A DNA stretch of 35,490 bases. Source: CAYUXF01 sp964448755 (GTDB lineage Bacteria; Margulisbacteria; Termititenacia; Termititenacales; CAYUXF01). Position 1 is the first letter of the stretch; each line of letters starts with the position of its first letter. The stretch covers positions 1 to 35,490 of the forward strand of contig CAYUXF010000009.1 in the NCBI GenBank assembly GCA_964448755.1, read 5' to 3'. The notes beneath the pieces are model-generated. The model was not told where the DNA came from. It saw nothing but the letters and a program-made list of their open reading frames with translations, and made no database searches. Positions 1 through 6,219 of this stretch are shown piece by piece. The translations under genes were made by a program, and so were the position numbers.

Positions 1-100
1 CTGTAGCTTCCCCCTGGGGAAGCTGGCATGAACTTGAGCGGCTTGCTATGCACCCTATGTGGTGCATAGAGCGAATAGTTCATGACTGAAGGGGTGTTTT
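1..100. repeat. Dispersed palindromic repeat, left-edge copy (cut by window start)
   Basis: Nested hairpins are visible: a 9-bp stem at 5-13/16-24, an 8-bp stem at 27-34/77-84 (CATGAACT/AGTTCATG) and an inner 9-bp stem at 46-54/61-69. Read on the minus strand, the order CAGTCATGAAC ... GTTCATGCCAGCT followed by a C-run matches the left arm of the DUF559 cassette at 28667-28726, so both belong to one family. The loops differ. The element may continue beyond the window start. Bases 155-180 contain a stretch (ATGTGCGTTAG...AGAG) also seen in the copy at 2037-2053. Nothing coding is visible in 1-202. Confidence 0.7.
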
Positions 101-202
101 AGTAAAACAACTATTACTAAATTCCCGCACCGGAAAAAGAAAAAAATAATCTCTTCATGGAAATGTGCGTTAGTTAGAGAGGTCAAATTTATCCAATTAA
201 AA

Positions 203-1111
203 TTAATCGACGCCGGCACTATGCAGCTTTATAATCTCTGCCTTACGCTTTTTTTTATCCATTTTTTGAATATTTAATAATTTCCATTTAATAGCCGGCA
301 GCTCTTTTAAATTATCAAATGGCAACAAATCCCAGTCAGGATTATTATTCATCATAGATAAAAGGAACTGTTTATGCCGTTCTGTTAACGATGCTTTCAA
401 TTCACTAATAATTCTGGTTCTAGTTGTAATTAAATCATCCAGCTCAATTTTTCTTTTTGTCATTCCCTGGAAAGCAGTTTTAAAAGTATTTTTAATATCA
501 ATTTCATGAGGAGCTAATATTTCACTAAAAGGCCTGCTGCCCTGAGCCATATAAGCAATAAAAGGATCAATAATATCTTTTAGTGAGTTATTTTCTAAAA
601 ATATCAACATATCAAAAATATCTCTTGGATGTTGGCGATCAAGCATGGCATTCAGTTTGCCAGCATAAAGTTCAAGTTTATCTAAACAAGGAACACTTCC
701 AGCAACTTTAAAAGTATTTACAGCACTCTTGGCTAATTCTTTATACTTAATTGGAAACAAGGTTCCTCTCAATGTTGAGTTTGGCTCTATTACTATAGAG
801 CTTTTTTCATTAAATACTATCAGCTTTATTGCAGGGTTGCTTTTATCAGAATTTACGAGCACGGATTGGTATCCCAGATTATCCAGAGTATTTTTAATTT
901 TATGTACTCCCTCATGGATCTTGCTAAGAGAATCTTCTCTAGTTAATAATTTTGTATATGTTAGATCTATATCAACTGAAAATCTGGGCATATCTTCATA
1001 GAAAAAATTGAGAGCAGTGCCGCCTTTAAGAGCGAAATCGCCAAGATCGACAGATGTTAACACGTTAAGCATTAATTGTGTTTGTGAAAAATATTTATCT
1101 TTTTCAGCCAT
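203..1111 (-). CDS. abiEii: AbiEii-type nucleotidyltransferase toxin
   Basis: This 302-residue protein matches the AbiEii/AbiGii family, the toxin half of type IV abortive-infection systems. Family members are DNA polymerase beta-like nucleotidyltransferases; related MenT toxins modify tRNA. Visible signatures are the fold motif LKGGTALN (residues 29-35) followed by the metal-binding pair D47-I-D49, and the later helix segment with KLNAMLDRQHPRD. The ATG at 1111 overlaps the end of the upstream antitoxin gene by 8 bases, so translation is probably coupled. The locus sits between palindromic repeats and is richer in A and T than the housekeeping genes, as expected of an acquired defence module. 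The target of this particular protein cannot be read from the sequence. Confidence 0.87.
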   Translation of the reverse strand: MAEKDKYFSQTQLMLNVLTSVDLGDFALKGGTALNFFYEDMPRFSVDIDLTYTKLLTREDSLSKIHEGVHKIKNTLDNLGYQSVLVNSDKSNPAIKLIVFNEKSSIVIEPNSTLRGTLFPIKYKELAKSAVNTFKVAGSVPCLDKLELYAGKLNAMLDRQHPRDIFDMLIFLENNSLKDIIDPFIAYMAQGSRPFSEILAPHEIDIKNTFKTAFQGMTKRKIELDDLITTRTRIISELKASLTERHKQFLLSMMNNNPDWDLLPFDNLKELPAIKWKLLNIQKMDKKKRKAEIIKLHSAGVD

Positions 1112-1832
1112 TAGTTATTTTATCTAGGTAGATATGATATTTTTTATTATAAACACCGTTTTTACACAAGTATAAGATACCTTTGCCAATAGTAATTTTT
1201 TTAGTGTTTAATTTGCAAAACCAATTGTGATTTATTATTTCAGCTGTTGCCAGAAATATTTTTTTTGCTTTACTTGAGGTGCAGGACGCCAATAACTTTT
1301 GTAAAATATCTGGTCTTAAATTAGGCGCTAATTGCAGATCATTAAAAAATTCTTCATACGAAACTTTTTTAGGAACCAATTCGGCCATTTCTATAAAAGC
1401 GCGCTCTCTTTCTGATAAAGGTATATTATTATCATAGGCTATAGCTAGTTTACTATCTTTAAATATATTCATTTTAATAAAATCAAAGTTTTTTAATGAT
1501 AAAAACCAGGTATTTAGTCTATATTTACCCGAGATTATTATCTGATAGTTCTCTTGCTTTCTACCAAAATGACTTATGCCTTGCATAGACAATGCCGTTC
1601 TTGCACCAAAATGAAAAGGAAGACTTAATTGCTGATAGGCATTTCTCACAATAAGTTCAGGCTGCAATTCAGCTCCTTCTCTTTTATATACCCCTTTGGC
1701 AAGACGCTCCAACCAGCCTCTTTTTACATAAGCATATAATAATTGCGGAGAAAACCCTTTTTTATTCAAGTACTCTGAAAACAATGGTTCTTGATCAGAA
1801 TATTTAGTTATTTCTTTTATATTATTACTCAT
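1104..1832 (-). CDS. abiEi: AbiEi-type antitoxin / transcriptional regulator
   Basis: This 242-residue protein is the expected partner of the downstream AbiEii toxin. The N-terminal 65 residues look like the AbiEi winged-helix domain (helices, then the GWLERLAKGVYKR segment), which in studied AbiEi proteins binds inverted repeats and represses the operon. The following part contains the HFGARTALSMQGISHFG segment typical of the family, and the C-terminal half is the predicted toxin-neutralising domain. The ATG at 1832 has no clear Shine-Dalgarno; a minus-strand promoter lies about 40 bases upstream. Gene order (antitoxin first) and the 8-base overlap agree with the family. The call rests on motif pattern and context, not a database search. 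Confidence 0.83.
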   Translation of the reverse strand: MSNNIKEITKYSDQEPLFSEYLNKKGFSPQLLYAYVKRGWLERLAKGVYKREGAELQPELIVRNAYQQLSLPFHFGARTALSMQGISHFGRKQENYQIIISGKYRLNTWFLSLKNFDFIKMNIFKDSKLAIAYDNNIPLSERERAFIEMAELVPKKVSYEEFFNDLQLAPNLRPDILQKLLASCTSSKAKKIFLATAEIINHNWFCKLNTKKITIGKGILYLCKNGVYNKKYHIYLDKITNG

Positions 1833-1872
1833 AAATAAAACTTAATTTTATTATTTAGCATCTTTATGAAAG

Positions 1873-1901
1873 ATATTAACACGTATTTTCTTATATTGCA
1901 A
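1873..1901 (-). promoter_or_regulatory. Predicted promoter of abiEi-abiEii
   Basis: On the minus strand TTGCAA (1896-1901) is followed after 17 bases by TAATAT (1873-1878). The predicted start of transcription is near 1866, giving a leader of about 34 bases. Spacing is ideal; the -35 match is 4 of 6. Confidence 0.5.
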
Positions 1902-1907
1902 ATAAAT

Positions 1908-1919
1908 AAACAATTGTTT
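1908..1919. promoter_or_regulatory. Candidate AbiEi operator (12-bp palindrome)
   Basis: AAACAATTGTTT is a perfect palindrome lying just upstream of the predicted abiE -35 box. AbiEi proteins are known to autoregulate through inverted repeats near their promoter, so this is the natural candidate site. AT-rich palindromes are common by chance here, so confidence is low. Confidence 0.3.
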
Positions 1920-1964
1920 TATTATAACGTAATTATGTAAAAAAGGCGGAGCAATTGCCTTAAA

Positions 1965-2065
1965 AAACATACCCCAAGGGGAAGCCTCTGTTTTGACACT
2001 TTTTAAATTTAAAAAAAGAATCTCCCCCTGGGGGAGATGTGCGTTAGCGAGAGTGGGGTATGTTT
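1965..2065. repeat. MITE-like element with 12-bp terminal inverted repeats
   Basis: AAACATACCCCA at 1965-1976 is matched perfectly inverted by TGGGGTATGTTT at 2054-2065, bounding 101 bp with no ORF. A 17-bp palindrome with a CCCCCTGGGGG core lies inside at 2021-2037, followed by GATGTGCGTTAG. The C-run arms and the GTGCGTTAG segment tie it to the repeat family seen elsewhere in the window. No target-site duplication is obvious. Confidence 0.65.
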
Positions 2066-2184
2066 ATTGCTAATTTCTCACTATTAAGTCGGATTTTGCT
2101 TATTTTTGAACAAAAAAACCGCTAATTTACCCTTTTTTGTTGGCATATTATTTTCATTTATTAGACAGGAAACGGAGGGTTGCC

Positions 2185-2268
2185 ATGAATACACTTGATA
2201 ATAAAAAAGATGTTAACCCACGCGCGCTTAAAAAAAATAGCGGTAAAAGATCCGTTAGATTTTTATAA
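2185..2268 (+). CDS. 27-residue basic small protein
   Basis: A short ORF not recognised as any family. Its ATG is preceded by a strong ribosome site (ACGGAGGG, 2172-2179) at good spacing. The product is lysine- and arginine-rich, ending SGKRSVRFL. It lies 27 bases before a second small ORF with its own ribosome site, so the two may be cotranscribed. The quality of the two ribosome sites is the main evidence that this is translated; the short length means chance cannot be excluded. Confidence 0.45.
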   Translation: MNTLDNKKDVNPRALKKNSGKRSVRFL

Positions 2269-2295
2269 GACAACAAAAATTAAAAGGAGTGGATC

Positions 2296-2469
2296 ATGTT
2301 CAAAAAAAATATAGAGCTTAAAATGTTAAGATCGATTTTAAAGAAAGAATACAATACCAGCGAACTAAAAGACCGCTATATTAAAGAGACCAGTGAAAAT
2401 ATCGTTCTGGCTAAAATAGATAAAAATGGTTTTTTACGTGTCGATTATAAAAAACTGACAAATATTTAG
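2296..2469 (+). CDS. 57-residue small protein of unknown function
   Basis: This ORF starts at an ATG with a clear AAGGAG ribosome site (2283-2288). The product is highly charged and probably helical in its first 35 residues (ELKMLRSILKKEYNTSELKDRY), followed by a short beta-like stretch (NIVLAKIDKNGFLRVDYKKL). No motif is recognised. A perfect 12-bp hairpin lies 62 bases downstream and probably ends the transcript. The partner small ORF is immediately upstream. Codon use (AAA, TTA, GAA) resembles neighbouring real genes. Confidence 0.6.
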   Translation: MFKKNIELKMLRSILKKEYNTSELKDRYIKETSENIVLAKIDKNGFLRVDYKKLTNI

Positions 2470-2531
2470 ATCTAGCCTCTCTTTGGCAGAAATTAAAAAT
2501 ACTAAAATTTTCCTAAAAAATTATATTACGT

Positions 2532-2560
2532 GTATATTCCCGCCGGATGCGGGAATATAC
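2532..2560 (+). terminator. Perfect 12-bp hairpin, probable terminator of the small-ORF transcript
   Basis: GTATATTCCCGC (2532-2543) pairs perfectly with 2549-2560 around a 5-base loop CGGAT. The sequence after it is T-rich but not a pure T-run (TATTTGTATTGTTTTAT), so termination may be partial. It separates the small ORFs from the promoter of the LexA-like gene. Confidence 0.6.
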
Positions 2561-2586
2561 TATTTGTATTGTTTTATACTGAACAT

Positions 2587-2615
2587 TTGACAGGTATTTT
2601 TTCTTCTGGTATTAT
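2587..2615 (+). promoter_or_regulatory. Consensus promoter of the LexA-like gene
   Basis: TTGACA (2587-2592), a 17-base spacer and TATTAT (2610-2615) form a near-perfect housekeeping promoter. The predicted start near 2622 leaves a leader of about 34 bases. No GAAC...GTTC-type SOS box is evident across it. Confidence 0.75.
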
Positions 2616-2655
2616 TACTGATAATAAATTCAGTAAATAATTAATGGGGGGCTTA

Positions 2656-3117
2656 ATGTCTATTCAATACAATGTTAAATTTCCGGGTGAATTACACTAC
2701 ATAAATACAGAATCTTTTTATGATGATAAAAATACGGTCTTACTGCCTTTACTTGGTACGGTAGCGGCCGGCGCCCCTATTTTTGCCGAGGAGGACATTC
2801 AGGAATATATTCCGGTGCCCAAAATGGTTATCAATAACCAGCAGGACGGTTTTCTTTTAAGAGTTAAAGGCGACAGTATGAAAGATGCCAATATTTTGGA
2901 AGGTGATCTTTTAATTTGCAAACTGCAGCCGACCGCCAAGAACGGCGATATTGTCGTTGCGGTCATTGACGGTGAGGCTACGGTTAAACGTTATTTTCAT
3001 GAGGGGCAGAGAATTCGTCTTCAGCCGGAGAATAGAAAATATAAACCTATTTATCTTGAGTCTGATTTTGTTATTAACGGCAAAGTTACCGGTTTAATTA
3101 GGACCGCTGCCGATTAA
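2656..3117 (+). CDS. LexA/UmuD-like S24 self-cleaving protease without a DNA-binding domain
   Basis: The 153-residue product carries the complete LexA-type autoprotease domain: cleavage bond A38-G39 within VAAGA, nucleophile S74 in GDSM, and general base K111 in GEATVKR. The LexA hallmark PLLGTVAAGAP precedes the cleavage site. LexA is normally about 200 residues with a winged helix in the first 65 to 70; here only about 30 residues precede the PLLG motif and they show no helix-turn-helix, so the architecture resembles UmuD. No umuC-like polymerase is next to it. I chose the ATG at 2656 because GGGGGG at 2646-2651 is well placed for it, the same arrangement as at 8579; an in-frame ATG lies at 2644. 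It could be a UmuD-like SOS factor, a phage-derived regulator or a decoy substrate. Confidence 0.8.
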   Translation: MSIQYNVKFPGELHYINTESFYDDKNTVLLPLLGTVAAGAPIFAEEDIQEYIPVPKMVINNQQDGFLLRVKGDSMKDANILEGDLLICKLQPTAKNGDIVVAVIDGEATVKRYFHEGQRIRLQPENRKYKPIYLESDFVINGKVTGLIRTAAD

Positions 3118-3524
3118 TGGTAAACTAAATAGCCGCCGCGGCCGTAACCTGTTTCAATAAAGTGTTTTTTACTAAGTGTGGTCTTTTCGCCGTAGCCGTT
3201 GTTGGTCCTGGCGTAACTCCAGGTGTTGCGAAATCTCAAAATAGACCCTTCTTCACTGGCCCCGGCTAACGTCATAGTATAACTGGTTTTCATTGGCATA
3301 GCGCCGTATTCCATGCCGTTAATAAAAATGCCGTGTTTTTTGAATGCCGTCCTTATTTCCAGTCCGGCACTGCCGACGTTAGTAGTGGCGTTATTATCGG
3401 CATACGCTTCAATGCCCAGAATGAACTGGCCGTCCTCGTTGCCGACATATATTTTAGACATGCTGGCCTGTAGTGTGCTGAACAGCCCTAAAACTAGCAA
3501 AGAGATCAGAATAACTTTTTTCAT
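3114..3524 (-). CDS. Small secreted protein of unknown function
   Basis: The product (136 residues) begins with a clear signal peptide: MKK, a hydrophobic core ILISLLVLGLF, and a likely cleavage after TLQA. The mature part is about 116 residues, rich in glycine, asparagine and threonine (IYVGNEDGQFILGIEAY, ATTNVGSAG, TNNGYGEKT, ETGYGRGGYLVYH), suggesting a beta-rich extracytoplasmic domain. No cysteines or known motifs are seen. The start at 3524 is chosen because GAGGTG sits just upstream and the signal peptide begins there; the frame is open to 3572. Its stop overlaps the convergent LexA-like gene by 4 bases. Confidence 0.65.
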   Translation of the reverse strand: MKKVILISLLVLGLFSTLQASMSKIYVGNEDGQFILGIEAYADNNATTNVGSAGLEIRTAFKKHGIFINGMEYGAMPMKTSYTMTLAGASEEGSILRFRNTWSYARTNNGYGEKTTLSKKHFIETGYGRGGYLVYH

Positions 3525-3589
3525 TTTATTGCACCTCGTATAGTTATCGTGAGTAACTGAAAAAAATTTCATGAGAATTTTTTTGAATA

Positions 3590-4600
3590 ATGACGATATT
3601 ACTAAGTATGATATTTAAAAAGACTATTGCAGAAGAATTATTTGATCCAAACAAGGATTGGTTTAGGCAGGTTTTTAGTCAGTATTATCTGGCGGCGGAA
3701 CGCGGTATTGGCAGCACACTGCTGTATTTTGAACTACATGGTGTAAATATTTCGTTTTCGCCAAAGATAGAGAAAGATGTTTTGAGAAAAGAGTTTTTGC
3801 TCGGTGAAATTTTTTATGCTTATAAATCGATAATTAACGATGATAAACATAACAATCGTTTAATAGACAATATTTATGTTGATGTTTTTGACGAGAAAAA
3901 AAAATACAATAGAGAATTACTTATTATTTTTTCAAATGAAGGGTTTAAAGAAATAAAAGCGAAAATGGAAAATTATTTGAAAATAGAAGAGGAGAAAATA
4001 TTTCAAACCGAGTTGCTGAAAATAAAATTATTAGATGCCGCTTTTGTAAAATTAGATAATTTTTTTAAGGAAAAAGGGATTGACTGTAATTTTTTAGAGC
4101 AAAAAGGCGATATTGCCGAAAAAGAATTGAAATTACGTAGTTTCAAAAAAATAAAGACCGTTATAAACGGTCTTAAATTAACAAAAGATGAGTATAAGTT
4201 CTTACCGGGTTTTAGTTTTGTTATTGCCGATCAGAAAAATGAAAAGCAAGCGAAAATAATATTTGATAATAATGTATTTACTGTAAAAACATCGGTTAGC
4301 GAGGCAGATCTAAGTAAAGTTTTAGCGCATCTACTGGAGAAGAGACGAGATGTAAATAATAATGATGTTAAAAAATTCGATAATGATCTTATTGAATATA
4401 TTGCTACAACCTCGATTCTCGATATTGATACAGAAAAGTTTATAAAGTTAATTCCTGACGATATTTATTTTATCAAAGAAATAATGCAGGTATATCATCC
4501 TGATAAATGGCATTTTGCTCCTTATCCTGAAAAAGATAAGGTGAACGAGATTGCACGTGAATTGATTAAAAAACTTACTGCTTGTAAAAACCAAAAATAA
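3590..4600 (+). CDS. Unknown protein with a J-domain-like C-terminus
   Basis: This 336-residue protein is not recognised as a whole. The N-terminal 270 residues are lysine-rich and AT-coded, with a probable coiled segment around 135-180. The C-terminus holds YHPDKW (302-307) followed by a charged helix (KDKVNEIARELIKKL), which resembles the HPD loop and last helix of a DnaJ J-domain; helix I of a J-domain is not evident. If real, it would be a co-chaperone that stimulates an Hsp70. No ribosome site is visible at 3590 or at the in-frame ATG 3608. The last 26 bases overlap convergent purN, so the two stop regions are shared. Confidence 0.6.
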   Translation: MTILLSMIFKKTIAEELFDPNKDWFRQVFSQYYLAAERGIGSTLLYFELHGVNISFSPKIEKDVLRKEFLLGEIFYAYKSIINDDKHNNRLIDNIYVDVFDEKKKYNRELLIIFSNEGFKEIKAKMENYLKIEEEKIFQTELLKIKLLDAAFVKLDNFFKEKGIDCNFLEQKGDIAEKELKLRSFKKIKTVINGLKLTKDEYKFLPGFSFVIADQKNEKQAKIIFDNNVFTVKTSVSEADLSKVLAHLLEKRRDVNNNDVKKFDNDLIEYIATTSILDIDTEKFIKLIPDDIYFIKEIMQVYHPDKWHFAPYPEKDKVNEIARELIKKLTACKNQK

Positions 4601-5120
4601 CTTCAGAGTAGAGTCGATGTTCCTGTTCTAAAACCCGGGCCGCCAGTGTTTCCGGTGTATCTGCTGGCAGAACAGGCACTTTGCGCTGGGCAATAATTTT
4701 CCCCGTATCAACACCAGCATCAACATAATGGACCGTACAGCCGGACTCTTTTTCGCCGGCAGCCAGAACTTTTTCGTGGACATGTAAGCCGGGAAATTTT
4801 GGCAGCAGTGTCGGATGAATGTTAATTATTTTATTGGGATATTTTTCAATGAAAGCCGGCGAGATGATTCGCATATAGCCGGCCAAACAGACCAGATCAA
4901 TAGCGTATTTAGCCAGTTCTGCCAGAACATCATTTTCTGTCGGGCAGACTGCTGTTTTAATTTGATGTTCTTGAGCAAAAACTAAACCTGCCGCTGTGGG
5001 TTTATTAGAAATAACTACTGCTATACTGGCTTTGCCTTTTAAGATGCCGGACTCAATATTTTTTTGAATGGCTTCCAGATTAGAGCCGCGCCCGGAAATG
5101 AGTACCGCCAGCTTTAACAT
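4575..5120 (-). CDS. purN: Phosphoribosylglycinamide formyltransferase (GAR transformylase)
   Basis: PurN transfers a formyl group from 10-formyltetrahydrofolate to GAR, step three of purine synthesis. The 181 residues match the usual length (about 185 to 215). Visible motifs are the N-terminal phosphate-binding SGRGSNLEAI and the catalytic stretch with IINIHPTLLPKFPG (conserved Asn-His pair), then HYVDAGVDTGKII carrying the catalytic Asp. The start abuts the stop of purM with no intervening base, so the two form an operon and translation is probably coupled. The 3' end overlaps the convergent gene at 3590-4600 by 26 bases. Confidence 0.93.
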   Translation of the reverse strand: MLKLAVLISGRGSNLEAIQKNIESGILKGKASIAVVISNKPTAAGLVFAQEHQIKTAVCPTENDVLAELAKYAIDLVCLAGYMRIISPAFIEKYPNKIINIHPTLLPKFPGLHVHEKVLAAGEKESGCTVHYVDAGVDTGKIIAQRKVPVLPADTPETLAARVLEQEHRLYSEVIFGFYKQ

Positions 5121-6092
5121 TTAGAGTCCTTCAATAATAACAGTTTGTGAGCCTTTAACGGTTTTGCCAATGACAATACCGTTAATTTTTGGGGCTTCTT
5201 CAGGTTTTACTACTAAGACCATGCCGATACCCATATTGAAAGCGGAGAACATCTCTTTGGCCGGGACCTGACCAAGCTCTTGAATTTTTTTAAAGATCGG
5301 CTGTGGCTGCCAGGTAGAAGCATCAACCAGGGCGTCGATACCTGCCGGTAAAACCCGGGCAACATTTTCATAAAGGCCTCCGCCGGTAATATTAGCAATA
5401 GCTTTGATCTCAACACCTTGTTCAAGATAACTGAGAATTTCTTTAACATAGATTTTAGTAGGGGTCAGGATCTCTAAATAATCTTTTTTGTCGATAACTT
5501 TACGCGCTAAGGAGTAGCCGTTGGAGTGCAGGCCGCTGGACGGGAGCCCTATCAGCAGGTCGCCTTCCTGGACCGTTGAGCCGTCAATAACTTTGCTTTT
5601 ATCTACAACACCAACCGCAAAGCCGGCCAGATCATAGTCTTCCGGTCTGTACATATCGTTCATTTCTGCGGTTTCGCCGCCTACTAAGGCGCAATCTGCC
5701 TGACGGCAGCCGTCGGCAATACCGGCTACTATTTGTTCTACTTTGGCGGGAATAACTTTATTGACCGCTACATAATCTAAAAAGAAAAGCGGTTTGGCGC
5801 CACAGCAAACTAGGTCATTAACGGACATGGCAACCAGGTCAATACCTACGGTATCGTGTTTGTCCAATTCAATAGCTACTTTTAGCTTAGTGCCGACGCC
5901 GTCGGTGGCAGAAACCAGCAGTGGTTCCTGGTATTTTTTTAGATCGGCATTAAAAAGGCCGGAAAAGGCGCCAATGCTCCCAATTACGCCCGGTGTTCTG
6001 GTCGATTCCACATGTTTTTTTATCCGTTTAACTACTTCGTAGCCGGCGTGAATATCTACTCCGGCATCGCGGTATGAAGATGGCTTGGTCAT
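5121..6092 (-). CDS. purM: Phosphoribosylformylglycinamidine cyclo-ligase (AIR synthetase)
   Basis: PurM closes FGAM to AIR with ATP, step five of purine synthesis. The 323-residue product is slightly short for the family (about 345). Signature segments are all present: YRDAGVDIHAG at the N-terminus, VSATDGVGTKLKVA, GIDLVAMSVNDLVCCGA, VGGETAEMNDMY, and LPSSGLHSNGYSLAR. The start is supported by a weak AAAGGAT upstream. It is the first gene of a purM-purN pair; no other purine gene is adjacent. Confidence 0.94.
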   Translation of the reverse strand: MTKPSSYRDAGVDIHAGYEVVKRIKKHVESTRTPGVIGSIGAFSGLFNADLKKYQEPLLVSATDGVGTKLKVAIELDKHDTVGIDLVAMSVNDLVCCGAKPLFFLDYVAVNKVIPAKVEQIVAGIADGCRQADCALVGGETAEMNDMYRPEDYDLAGFAVGVVDKSKVIDGSTVQEGDLLIGLPSSGLHSNGYSLARKVIDKKDYLEILTPTKIYVKEILSYLEQGVEIKAIANITGGGLYENVARVLPAGIDALVDASTWQPQPIFKKIQELGQVPAKEMFSAFNMGIGMVLVVKPEEAPKINGIVIGKTVKGSQTVIIEGL

Positions 6093-6219
6093 ATAATTAT
6101 CCTTTCTTTTAATTAATATTGGTTTATTAATTTTTAGGTGTCGTTAAGACTGTTTTAAGGAGTGAATTTTAACACAATAAAAAATTAAAATTAACAACAG
6201 ATTTAGAAGTGGTTAATTA

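Noticed and set aside
1..2065. CRISPR array suggested by recurring palindromes
   Set aside because: Copies are few, unevenly spaced, with variable loops and no regular spacers or cas genes.
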